This document shows positions 48,901 through 60,076 of a stretch of DNA of 64,000 nucleotides, in pieces. The translations under genes and the position numbers were made by a program. The DNA is from Seiridium cupressi (taxonomy: Eukaryota; Ascomycota; Sordariomycetes; Amphisphaeriales; Sporocadaceae): positions 186,001-250,000 of the forward strand of contig JARVKI010000055.1 of the NCBI GenBank assembly GCA_036674765.1, in the 5' to 3' direction. Positions within the stretch are counted from its first letter, which is position 1, and every line of letters begins with the position of its first letter. The notes under the pieces were generated by a model. That model searched no databases, had not been told where the DNA came from, and saw only the letters and a list, made by a program, of their open reading frames with translations.

Positions 48901-51900
48901 TTCAAGATCTTCAGGCCAAGCTCGAGATGACGGCAGCTGGTTCAGGCCCGGTCATAACCCCGGCCCAAGAGCCGAAACCTGTCGTGCTCGTGTTGGGGGG
49001 GCAGGAAAGCGACCTCATTGGTCTTTCTGAGAATGTGTACCAGTCCTCGAAGTTGTTCCGTAAACACCTTGATTCAGTCAACGATCTCTTGGTTCCTTCT
49101 GGGTTAGAGAGCTTTTATCCCTCTATATTCAAGTCGAGCCCGATCAGAAACCTGGTGACATTACATTCGGCCCTATCCGCTGTCCAGTATACTTCCGCCA
49201 AGACCTGGATAGACTGTGGGCTGAAAGTAAGCGCAATTGTCGGTCACAGTTTTGGTCAGCTCACGGCATTTTGTATCACTGGCACCCTTTCACTCCCCGA
49301 CGCGTTGAAATTGGTCTCGGGCAGAGCTCTGCTGATGCAAAAGTACTGGGGCTCTGAGCCAGGGTCCATGCTGTTTTTGCGAGCTAACCTCACGACGGTT
49401 CAAGAAATTCTTCGATCCCTTAATGGCCTTTATGCCGAGATCGCATGTCTTAACAGCCCCGAGAGCCACGTTATTGTGGGTTCTTCAGAGGCCATACAAT
49501 TCTTACAGCAGCATAATTGCCAATAACTCGCATCTTCGTAAATCAGTCAGCGTCAAAAAACTCAACGTCACGAACGGCTTCCACTCCAAGTTCACTGAGC
49601 CGATGCTACCGCATCTCACATCCTTAGCCATGCAATTGGAATGGAAATACCCAGACATCCATCTCGAAACAACTGATGAGCACGAAAGCAATACTAAACC
49701 GGACTTCAGTATTGTTTCTGAGCACACCAGACGTCCGGTATTCTTTCAGCGAGCGATCGAAAGACTCACTACCAAGTATTCAGAGTGCACGTGGATTGAG
49801 GCAGGCCGTGGGTCCTCAGTTATGCAGCTCGTCAAGCTCTCCGTGGCAGAGTCGCAGGGGCATGCATTCCATTCCCCTCAACTCACCTCTGTCAATGCAC
49901 AAGACTCACTCACAGACATTACAGTTGATCTCTGGAAGAGCGGGCATGCCACGCAATACTGGCCATTCCACAGAAGTCAAAAACTGGACTACAAGTATTT
50001 GAGCCTGCCTCCTATCCAATTTGAGAAAACACGCCACTGGCTTGGCTTCACAGGAAGAGGTTCTTTGAAAGACGATGGCTGGGAGGCTGGGAAGAAAGAC
50101 ACGGAAGAAACCCACGAGCTCTTCTCTTTCCTTGATTTCAGAGATGGGGCCAAGAAGGGAGCAGTTTTCCGAATCGATCCGCAGGCCGACCGGTTCAAGA
50201 AAATGTTGGGCGGCCACGTTATGGGCGGCCAGTCACTCGCCCCAGCGTCCCTATACTTCGAGGTCGTAGCTCGCGCCGCTATGTTCCTTGAGAACGATAC
50301 TCAGGCGACGACGTATGTGCCAATAGTCGGTGATCTAGTGATGAAGTCTCCGATTGGCCAAGACACCAACAAGAAGATCTCGCTTGTATTAGAGAAACTC
50401 GATGACCGCAATCCTTTGTGGTCATTCTCCATCACCATCCAGGACACTGGATTCCTCAGGGCAGAAGCATTTGAGGTCTCCACTGGCAGAGTCTCCCTCA
50501 AGAAGCGTGATGATGCGTCGTCGGCACGGAAATTCGAACGCTTTGAGACTCTCGCAGGCCATCGACGATGCCATGAGGTGATGGAGCACCCCGACGCCGA
50601 AAAGATGCAGGGCAAACATATCTACCGCGCCTTCAATACTGTCGTATGTTATGGCGAACCTTTCCACGGCATCAAGAAAATAGCTTGTGTAGGTCTAGAA
50701 TCAGCTGGAACGGTAAAGGTTACACCGGCTCTGGAAGATGCTGCCGATCAACGACTCTGCGATACCCCCATGACGGATAGTTTTATGCAATTTGCCGGGT
50801 TGATGGTAAACTACTTCAATAATCACAGCTTCCAAGACGTGTTTGTCTGCGGCAATATCGAACACATCGAGTTGGGTGGAGCCTTTGATCCTGATGCAGG
50901 AGAATGGCTTGTCTATGCAACCATGAGCGAGAACAGTGAAACCGAAGTGTCGGCAGACGCATACGTGTTCGATGCCAGAACCAAGAAGATGGTAATGGCG
51001 GTATTCGGCCTCCGTTTCTCCAAGATGTCCCAGTCATTGCTCACCCGGATGCTGAAAAGCGTGAACAAGTCTGCGAACGTCAGAGCAGAAGCGAAAGAAG
51101 AGAGATCGGTCAATGACACCTCTCCATATCCCATTGAGCAACAGTTGGTCACTCCTGCGGCAAAAGTATCCAGCGGAAAGCGCGCAGAACTCCTTCAGAT
51201 ACTGTCTAATGTCACGGACATCCCTCTTGAAGACATCAAAGACGAGACGACGCTGGATGACCTCTCAGTGGATTCACTGATGGCTACCGAGGTGCTCAAC
51301 GACATTCGGTCAGTCTTGGGTGTCACGATTGACTTGTCAAGCTTCCTCTTCTTCCAAAATATACGTGCCCTCATATCCCACGTGAACGACAAGCTGGGTG
51401 TTGGTGGTGGAAAAGAAGATGGTCCGTTGGATTCCGTAGGCTTGAACACGGATACACCCAACAATAATTCCGGAACGGCTACGCCTGAAACGACCACCAG
51501 CGACGATTCAAAGTGGAATACGACTGCAGAGCGACCTACTATCATCTCAGCCTTTGATGCCTTCGAAGAGACGCGGCTCAATTATGACAAACTAGCCGAA
51601 ACAACACAGGCTGTGAACTTTTGGAGAAAGGCATACCCCCACCAGGCACGACTTGTCCTGGCCTACGTCGTCGAAGCATTTGCCGATCTGGGTTGCGACT
51701 TGAGACAGCTTCGGTCTGGCGATTCTGTGCCCCAGGTCAAGACTCTCGACAAACACCGGCGGCTTGTGCGTCAACTCTACCGCGTGCTTGAGAATGGGGG
51801 CCTCGTTACGCCGTCCAAGGGCCAAGGAACAGGTTTCAATCGGACGGACAACCCAATAGACTCTACGCCTGCTGAGTCAATATATCACCAGATTATTGAC

Positions 51901-53788
51901 CTGTATCCGCAGCATGCCCGCGAAAACAAGCTAGTGCGGGCGGTCGGATCGGAGATGGAACCTTGCTTGCGCGGTGACAAGGAGGCCCTCCAGGTGATCT
52001 TTGGTGATCGACAACACAAGAAGACGCTGGAAGAACTATATGAGTTTTCGCCCTTGTTCAGAGCCCCCACGCTTGTTCTTGGCGATTTCCTGGCCAAGGC
52101 CTTCACCACTAAAGCAACAGGTAAGGGAAAATTTCGTCTTCTCGAGATCGGAGCAGGGACAGGAGGAACAACGCGGTACCTCATCAACCACCTCAGGAGC
52201 CTCGGTATCGACTTCGAGTATGTCTTCACCGATATAAGTGCGTCACTTGTCAGCACGGCGGAGAAGCAGTTCAAGGGCACAGAGGGCTTGTTCTTCGATG
52301 TTCTGGATGTCGAGAAACCACCCAAGCCCGAATTCCAGGGTGCGTTCCACTGTGTGATTGCATCGAACACCATCCACGCCACGAGAGATCTCGACGTGTC
52401 TTTAAGGAACATTCGACAGCTGCTGCGCGAAGATGGTTCTCTGGCGCTGATCGAAATCACCAAACAGATGTTCTGGTTAGACATCGTTTTCGGTCTCCTT
52501 GAAGGCTGGTGGTTATTTGAGGACGGCCGTCGCGACCACGCGTTGGTCGATGAGAGGTATTGGGAACGCAGAATGAAGGCGGCGGGCTTTGAAGCCGTGT
52601 CATGGAGCGACGGCGCTACACCCGAATCCAAGACAATCCGTGTCGTAGCCGCATTTCCAACAGGGGGCACAGCTGTATCCGAGAAAACGGTCAAGGCTGC
52701 ACTGGAGACGGTCGTGTACAAGAAGATTGGAGACCTTGAAATCCATGCGGACGTCTACTACCCAGTCGAGGGTGAATTGCTCCCCGAAAGGAGAATGCCT
52801 GTCGGTACGTGACGAACTTTCTCCTATTCGACTCCACGGTTTTTGTCTCTGATAACACACAGCTTTGATGATCCACTGGGGCAGCCACATGCTATTCAGC
52901 AGAGAGGATGTGAGACCTGCTCAAACACGTCTATTGCTGAGAAAGGGTTTCCTGCCTGTCAGTCTGGATTACCGGCTTTGCCCAGAGGCCACCCTAATGG
53001 AGGGACCCATGGTAGATGTGTGCGACGCTCTCGACTGGGCCCGAAATCAACTGCCGATGACCCAACTTCCAAATTCCGGACTCCGGATCGATGGCGAGAA
53101 TGTGGTGGTGGTAGGCTGGTCATCGGGCGGGCAACTCGCAATGTCATTAGCTTGGACAGCGCCGCAGCGTGGGTTACGTCCACCGGAGGCAATTCTCTCC
53201 TTTTATGCCCTTACCGATTATGAGGATGAGTGGTGGCAACACCCGATCGAGCCCAATGGCGCCCCATACACCGGCCAGCAGTATGACCTCCTCGAAGGTA
53301 TCCAGGACCAGCCAATCACCAACTACGAAATGGTGGGCGCTTGGGAAGAGCCGCTCTCAGACCCGAGCAGTCACAACGACCCGCGCACCCGCATCGTGCT
53401 GCACATCAACGGGAAGGCTCAGACCTTGCCCATAATTCTAGGGGGCCTACCCAGCCGTAAGAAGGCCGCGGCCGAGCACCCGACTATCGACTGGAATGCC
53501 CTTCCGCAACCCAAGCTCGAAACTATCAGGGCAGCCAGCCCGCGTGCACATATACATCAGGGCACATACAGCGTGCCAACCTTTTTCATCCACGGCACCG
53601 CAGATGACCTGATTCCGTGGCAGCAGAGCCACGGTACATACCGCACAATGAAAGACAATGGTATCGAAACTGATCTAGTACTCATTGAGGGAGCTCTGCA
53701 TATCTGCGACCTGAGCAGCGATCCTAAATCGGAGGGTTGGAAAGCAGTTCTGAAGGGGTACGACTTCATTTGTTCGTATGTTCTCTAA
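45971..53788 (+). pseudogene. non-reducing polyketide synthase SAT-KS-AT-PT-ACP-CMeT-TE, disrupted
   Basis: Four exons are 45971-46612, 46674-48176, 48333-52804 and 52863-53788. The SAT domain (to about 47050) has the GFCVG nucleophile motif and a GRFH histidine. KS (about 47270-48620) has DTACSSS, EAHGPG and GNIGHTEA. AT (about 48960-49960) has GHSFGQ. PT (about 50110-51040) has the His of GGHVMGGQ and the Asp of DTPMTDSFMQF. ACP (about 51190-51390) has VDSLMATE. CMeT (about 51540-52660) has LEIGAGTGGTT. The esterase-like TE (about 52690-53788) has GWSSGG, HGTADD and EGALH. This architecture is known for synthases of C-methylated orsellinic acids (5-methyl- or 3,5-dimethylorsellinate), precursors of meroterpenoids and phthalides. 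The product here is not determinable. Lesions are frameshifts near 47050, 48505 and 49515 and an in-frame TGA at 47705-47707. From 49520 on the frame is open to the end except for the regular last intron. Confidence 0.92.
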
Positions 53789-55452
53789 GATAGACGTTGT
53801 CGTACGGTCGCATTACAAGTTCATTTCTTGGACATGAGCCTCCGGTGTAAGCATCGATGAATGTTCCGCCAGAATGGTCTGTCATACAACATGTGCATAA
53901 GGCCAAAATGGAACCCACCGTATTCGGTAGAATGAGCCTTTCGATCAGAGGGGTCCCTCCAATGTCATCCTAATAGTGAGAATCGTAAATTTCTTTTATT
54001 TTTATTTTTTTTTAAATGTTTTTTATTTTTTCAGATTCAGTAGGGTCTCCGTGGCGCTAGCAATGTCCGTAGCATGCTGGGATGGTGGCTATCTGATGGT
54101 AAGCACCCCATTGCACGATGACCTCTGCTGACGCTGGTCTGTCGGAATGTGCCAAGCTCAGAGGAATACCGGTAGGTCCGACCAGAGTTTCCAGGAATAT
54201 ATTCCTCGTCTGTAATGTGTCACATAAAAACGCTCTGCTTATGTGTTGGTACAATTTTATGGATTATCAACATTTTGACCAAGTTGCGCGATCGATACCC
54301 TTAGACCAGCGTGGCTATGGGCCAGTTGCTAAGTCAATGATCCAGGAGCAAGCCACTGATTCGTTTTGGACGTTCGCGACACTAGCTTGCCCTGACAAAA
54401 TAGAATGCTAACTATACTTTATTCACAAAGATCGATATCAAAAATCACTAACGTCTATATATCACTTCGCATACGTCGGCCGCCCCACTCAGCTAGTGGC
54501 CTCCAGTTCATGTTTCGTGATATAAAAAAAGCCAACCCAATAGCGAGGTATGCAACTTGTACTAATCCAGCCGTTGAAGGGTTGATCTATATGCTTTAGT
54601 GCTGCTTATTCTGGGCAACTTCGTCTTTAAAAAGGGAGGCATTACATCTAACACTTAATATAAATGCATTCAACCGAATAGAATTGCTTAAGATCTTTGA
54701 TGAGTTGTTAAGAAGCCCTTATCATATAGAACGTGTGACGGTTGGCGAACGACTGCGCCAGAGGCACAAAAGTGTCGGGAAGACCCTCCACACTATCATG
54801 CAGTATGGGGAGCAACGCTCTTAAGATGAGTATAGCTGTATATGGTCTGTCTCCGACAGTATATAGCAGTCCGCCCTCGTACGAAAGCTACATAGTCTGC
54901 CTTGGACTACATGTAGTGTCTGACACCAAGTGCACGAGTTGGAAAGATGGCGCAGTAATGGGAAGCAATGCTGTGTGGACGAAGCTAGCTTGATCTAGCT
55001 CATTGCCGACAGCATATGGCAGTACGAAGGTCCTCCCTCGCGCGAGAGCTAGACTGTTTTAGATTAGTAGTCGACACTGAGTGCACGTCCGTCCAAGGTT
55101 TGAAAGATTACAAGGACATTCAAGGATGTCTGGTATATTCAGAAGCTGAATTAGGACCCCTAGGAAAAACAGAACCCCGATCTGAGTTATGTTAGGAGGA
55201 ATGGATTGTGGAACTGGCTAAAGCGCCTGTGGGCTTGGAGGCGTAGCGGGGCCGCTTTGGCGGCATGTTGACCGTCCTTCGGGGAAGACTCTGAGCGAAT
55301 GTGGACCGCTGTGCGGAGAAGGCGACCCATTACATTATTTATGACCACCTACCTCTGATCTCTCGTCAACACGAAAACACTGTTCATCGTCGGAAATATA
55401 CACTCGTGTTATTCTACTACTACCGCTGTTTAGCAATATTTCCAGAGCCAAC
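53789..55452. other. intergenic, no gene recognised, with a degenerate tandem repeat
   Basis: Contains a T-rich tract at 53990-54032 and the 152-bp repeat pair described separately. No supported gene. Confidence 0.5.
54800..55109. repeat. two diverged tandem copies of a ~152-bp unit
   Basis: Copy 1 (54800-54951) and copy 2 (54952-55109) align along most of their length. Shared landmarks in the same order are gcagta.tggg.agcaa.gct, ccgacag.atat.gcagt, ccctcg..cga.agcta, acac..agtgcacg and gaaagat. Many differences are transitions. No coding capacity is evident. Confidence 0.75.
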
Positions 55453-56740
55453 ATGAGTAGCAGAAAAATTGGAGTGGGGGTCATCGGTGCAGGGGTAAGT
55501 TCGTTTATCCCCCTAAGTGGAAGGGAAATAGTCATCCAAAACATGAATTCTAAACACAGATGAAGGAAGCGCAAGATAAGTGCCTAATGCTGATTTCTCC
55601 CGCATCTAGGAGGTTTTCCAAGTCTGCCATGGGCCGTGTCTGCAGCTCATGTCGCACCTCTACACTGTAGAGTCGGTATGCGACATTTCGCCCACCAACA
55701 CCGAATATTGTGCTTCCAAGTTCAACATTCCACACAAAACCACGATACCAGACGAGGTCCTGAGCAATCCCAAGGTGAAACTGGTTCTCATACTCACGTC
55801 GGATGACAGCCATGCCCCATTGGCCATCGCTGCGATCAAAGCGGGCAAGTTCGTCATGGTTGAGAAGCCTTTAACGCTGTCCCTGCCTTCGGCACAGGCC
55901 ATTGTTGATGCTGAGAAGGCTGCTGGTGGCGCGCGCGTCTTCGTAGGGTACATGCGGCGATATGCACCTTCGTATTTACAAGCATTCAAACGAGAAGTGG
56001 CGTCCATCCCTAAGATTCTGTACGCCCGTGTACGAGACTTCTCAGGACCCAACGCCAATTTCGTCAGTCAGAGCGGTACCTTCCCCATCAAGCCGAATGA
56101 TATGCCTCCTAATAGCGGCGCGGAACGTGAGGCGCGTCTGGAACAGCTCTACGCGGAGGCCTTCCCCGGCATGACCGTAACAGATACGCATCGCAAGTAC
56201 TGCCGGTTTCTAGGCAGTCTGGGCTCACATGATCTGTCTCTGATGCGCGAAACACTTGGCGTGCCCGAAAAGGTTATCGGGGTGTCAGTGAACGACCCGT
56301 TCTACAGTTCAATCATGTCGTTCCGAAACAAAGACGGTTCACCGTTCTCAGTCACCTACGAAAGTGGCATCGATGGCGTTCCCGTGTTCGATGCGCACCT
56401 CAGCGTCTACGGTGAGAAAAAGCGTGTCACCATCAAGGTAAGCAGGTTCCACCGGACAAGGCCACAGAGAGATTCTCACAAAAGTTCCCTACAGTATGAC
56501 AGCCCATATGTGAAGGGCTTACCAATCACTGTCGTTGTCGATGAGGTGAATGAGGACGGTGAGGTCCAGCGGAAGGAAATGCTGTCGTCATATGAGGATG
56601 CGTACACCGCCGAATTGCAAGAGCTCTACGAATGTGTAGTCAGTGGGAAGACGGTAAAGACAACGGCGGAAGATGCCATGCAAGACATTGCTTTATACGA
56701 CAGGATGTACAAGGTTTGGGCCACTTCGAAGTCGGAATAA
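55453..56740 (+). CDS. Gfo/Idh/MocA-family NAD(P)-dependent oxidoreductase
   Basis: Exons are 55453-55494, 55610-56437 and 56495-56740, giving 371 residues, usual for the family. Donors are GTAAGT and GTAAGC, and acceptors TAG and CAG. The N-terminal Rossmann motif VGVIGAGEVF is built across the first intron. The family's EKP signature is present as MVEKPLTLSLPSA (about residue 100). The C-terminal beta-sheet domain follows, with a DTHRKYCRFLGSLGSHDLSLM stretch around the usual catalytic His region. Members oxidise or reduce sugars, inositols and related polyols with NAD(P). The substrate is not evident. It lies 1.7 kb downstream of the PKS in the same orientation, but whether it belonged to that pathway is unknown. 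No lesions were found, in contrast with its left neighbours. Confidence 0.9.
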
Positions 56741-57088
56741 TCTCTTCGATTTACTGCATAATATTTTATATGACACCATCGAATCCCATTGCTTTTAGTG
56801 CACCTGCCTGGTCCGGAATCTATAGAGTTACCTTTTCTCACAGAGACCCCGCCCTTTGTGGTCATAGTTACATTCTTCCTATATGTACCCTGACAGCCAC
56901 GCTGTGTACCTTGTATGGGTTCTCACCAACCTTTCGACACACTAATATAAAACTTTGGAAAACTTTATTTTAGGATGTTATGTATGTGATGATTAGAAAA
57001 ACTGAAGAGTTAAAATTTATTTGCACGTAACCTATTTTTGATATAATCAGCTGTCTAGAGCCAAGCAGAGGGAAGAAACGAAATCAGG

Positions 57089-57823
57089 TCAACCCTGCTG
57101 CCAAGATGCTATATAAGGCGCGTAGCTGTCTCCACTAGTTATATCTCGCCAACCGCCATGGGCAGCTAGACTGAGAGGTGTGTCGCCATTGTTATCGACC
57201 CTTTCCACCATAACTCGAGAACATTTGAGGAACTTGATAATGGCAATGCACCCTGTAGCAGCTGCTATATGGAATGCCGTTCGACCGATTTCGTTCGTTA
57301 CTTGGATATCAATACCACATCGAAGTAGCGTCCCAACCATTTGCAATCTGTCTTGCTGCTCGTCATGGTCTCTGCCATATCTCATCGCTAGGTTTATTAG
57401 TGTTATCTTATCCCACTCTAATAGCCTAGTTGCAAGACTAAGACCCCCCTGCTCAAGTGCCAAGCACAGAGGTGTCTTCCCGTCTTTGTCAGCATGGTTG
57501 ACCTGCGCACCGTATAAGAGCAAGATTTCTGCCAGCACTTTGGAGAACACCTTCGACTTGGTGGCGTAGAAGAGTGGTGTTCGACCGAACATATCTTTTG
57601 CTTCTGTATATCGCATGATGAGATAAGTAAGCATTAATGTCCGCACCACTTGATCTAGCTTCACGGCCCAATGGAGTGCGGTTCTCATGCGATTGTCACG
57701 TTCTGTTACTATCACTGCAGAACTTTGATCTGAATTCAGTACGTTTTCCAGCATAGACGAGTTGTTCTCCTTGACGGCGGTAATGAGTTTAGTTCTCCGG
57801 TTCCGCTTAGAAGATCTGATCAA
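57089..57823 (-). CDS. ankyrin-repeat protein, 5' end unresolved
   Basis: An open minus-strand frame of 244 codons ends at TGA 57091-57089. Ankyrin repeats are clear: MRTALHWAVKLDQVV, FGRTPLFYATKSKVF ... LLLYGAQVNH, DGKTPLCLALEQGGLSLATRLLEW, IGRTAFHIAAATGCIAIIKFL and NGDTPLSLAAHGG. The frame begins with TTG after an in-frame TAG. An acceptor-like tgtag sits there, so an upstream exon is possible, but I could not find one that joins cleanly. Ankyrin proteins mediate protein-protein contacts and nothing more specific can be said. It may be a fragment of a larger ankyrin or NLR-like protein. Confidence 0.6.
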   Translation of the reverse strand: MIRSSKRNRRTKLITAVKENNSSMLENVLNSDQSSAVIVTERDNRMRTALHWAVKLDQVVRTLMLTYLIMRYTEAKDMFGRTPLFYATKSKVFSKVLAEILLLYGAQVNHADKDGKTPLCLALEQGGLSLATRLLEWDKITLINLAMRYGRDHDEQQDRLQMVGTLLRCGIDIQVTNEIGRTAFHIAAATGCIAIIKFLKCSRVMVERVDNNGDTPLSLAAHGGWRDITSGDSYAPYIASWQQG

Positions 57824-57832
57824 TAACTACAT

Positions 57833-58568
57833 TAGCAAGCAGCCACCGCTATCACTGCCGTTTCCACAGGTCTCATGCTAGTTGCAGAAGTCTTTTCTTC
57901 CTATGGTGACCATGTCTAGTCATTGTGCTTCGCAACATATTGGGTTACTTCGGAATGACATCTAAGACATCCGAATTGCTCTAGTTTCCAAAGAGTGGCG
58001 ATAGAAGATTGACATTCTCGGGATTTTCGTGAGGGGATGAGGTCGAATTGCTCACCTGCATATCAACGTCAGACTTGATTGGCCAACCTTCTTCTCACAA
58101 CAACAAACGGGCGTGATAAACTTGCAAATAAATGAGATAAGCGCCCCAGAACAGGCCCAGTGAACGCGGCCGTGTGATTGTGGAGGTATAGGAAGTCGAA
58201 GTGCATAGTACTCAATATGCACATAGTATGAGTCCGACTAGTTTGAGCTCTGAGTGTCTTCGCACAATATAGAAAAAGAATCATATAATCTATTAATGAT
58301 TGTCAACAACGGCCCCAAAGGCGTCTATGGCTGCGTTGTGGTATATGTCCAAATCCTTCAAGAAACGTAAGTCGTTAATAGCCAAGTATCTGACACTGGT
58401 TCCATGCATAAGTAGCAGAGGTAATCAGAGAAAACATGAAGGCAATTGGTGATGCTTCATTGATTCATATCCATGTGACTGGTTCCTCAGTCTTGACCAG
58501 CTCCAGATACGCCATGGGTATTCTAAGCCACCTCCTTTGAATGACTCATTAAGCAAGCATGACTCCTG
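57833..58568. other. intergenic, no gene recognised
   Basis: Only short frames. It could contain a first exon of the ankyrin gene, not resolved. Confidence 0.4.
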
Positions 58569-60076
58569 TCATTCATTATCATACTGTATAGATGTTTCTC
58601 TCGTGACTGTGATTCCACGCTCGTTTATCGGTCTTGGGCTTGCCGCAGCAGCCCGCACATTGTATACAAACCCATCGCCCCTCATTTCCTCGGAATTTGA
58701 ATTGGCTGTACCCATGGTTGGCCTCGAAGCTACGACAGCCGTCTTCTCGAGTCCCTCCTCCTCTTTGCTCGACGTGTGCCACAGCTGGATACCGTCTTCG
58801 TCGTAGGAGAAATTGCGCCCGTGCTTGGTCGATCCGTCTATCGAGGATAGCTTGATGGACTCGCTCTGCATTCTACACCGTCTCCGGTTCTGCTCTACCA
58901 CAGAGTTGGTGCTGTATGTGCCGCGGGGGTAGGAGCTACGCCCGGATCCTTTGCGAGACCGGAGCCGCGCCGGCAGGCAATGAATGAAAAGTGGCTTTAG
59001 TGCTGGGACGGAGGCACACAGAATTCCAGCGTTTATCTCTGCATAAGAGTAGAGGTAGTCATCGACTGCAGTCCATGATTGATCCCTCGATGCGAAGAGG
59101 TTTGGTATGAAGGCTGTTCGGCGGATTGTGATCCCACAAACACTGAAATGATCATTAGTCGCAAAGAACTTACAGAACACTTTAGGTATGTAGAGGTGAC
59201 TCACAATGCGCCAGCCGCAAATAACAATAGTAGCGATAATTTGCGCTTCCTATCCATCTGTAATGGCAGGACAACCGGTATCGGAAGGACCAGTATGCAT
59301 ACATCCATTAAGACATTCAAGACACTCAACGCCCAGTACGACGAAAACGGATCCAGGCAAGTAGATGCTTGAATTGTATAATCCCAGGTTGCTTGAATGG
59401 GTCTGCATGGAAACAGATTCAGAAAAAGAAATGTGACCGAGTATATGATGCTGGCAGAGATCAGGGCGTATGTACACCAACGAAACCACGTTTGAGGGGA
59501 CAGCCGGAGATAGAAGAAAAGGATCGAAAGTTTGGAAAACATGATGCTTAGAGCATATGTTCCGGTACCCGTGATGTTATACTAGTGCAACATTGTTAGT
59601 GACATACAAAGACGCGCCATTGAGGGGTACCCACAACCGTGTACCAGATATTGAAGTCTGTGAAAAGGATGTCCCACTGGTGATAAGACAATCCATAGTC
59701 CGTTTCTATGGTAAATCAGCATGCGTGTGGAAATGCACGCTTCGGATGACTTACGCTTGATTGTGAGGACTACTGTGGCTATTGAGAATATCAATGCAGC
59801 CACGACCATATCTGGCGAACTCGTCAGTCACAAATATTCCCATAAAGTAGCAATACGTATAGTCTCACAGTCGTCGATACTAATACGTTCCCGAACGATG
59901 GCTATTCTTGTGAAAAGTCTCAACCCGACCGTCGCAGCAGCAATGAATGTTGTAGGGACAGCCATAGCAATCAACTCCCATCGCCTTGAAGGTCCATCAT
60001 CCATGCCATGTCGGATCTGCCCTTCCGGTACGCTCCCCATATATAACAGCCCCGAGCTGGTGCTGGCGGTCCTCAT
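58569..60076 (-). CDS. fungal rhodopsin-domain (PTH11/SAT4-like) integral membrane protein
   Basis: Five exons on the minus strand are 60076-59869, 59811-59755, 59705-59638, 59581-59205 and 59142-58569, giving 427 residues, with phases closing at every junction and introns of 49-62 nt. Hydrophobic segments include WELIAMAVPTTFIAAATVGL, MVVAALIFSIATVVLTI, a helix after TGTYALSIMFSKLSILFFYL, ALISASIIYSVTFLFLNLFP, SVLNVLMDVCILVLPIPVVL and LLLLFAAGALFVCGI, about seven helices in all. The family-typical motifs CRPIQATWD, SKLSILFFYLRL and WTAVDDYLYSYAEINAGILC are present. The C-terminal about 150 residues are polar and Ser-rich, a cytosolic tail. Relatives are plasma-membrane proteins of mostly unknown function, and some are PTH11-type receptors. 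Donor 3 is GTTGTG, unusual but supported by phase. Confidence 0.9.

Noticed and set aside
45971..49525. Explaining all PKS breaks as sequencing error
   Set aside because: Four lesions in one gene half plus lesions of different types in neighbours, against none in more than 10 kb of conserved coding sequence, make this unlikely, though single sites could still be errors.
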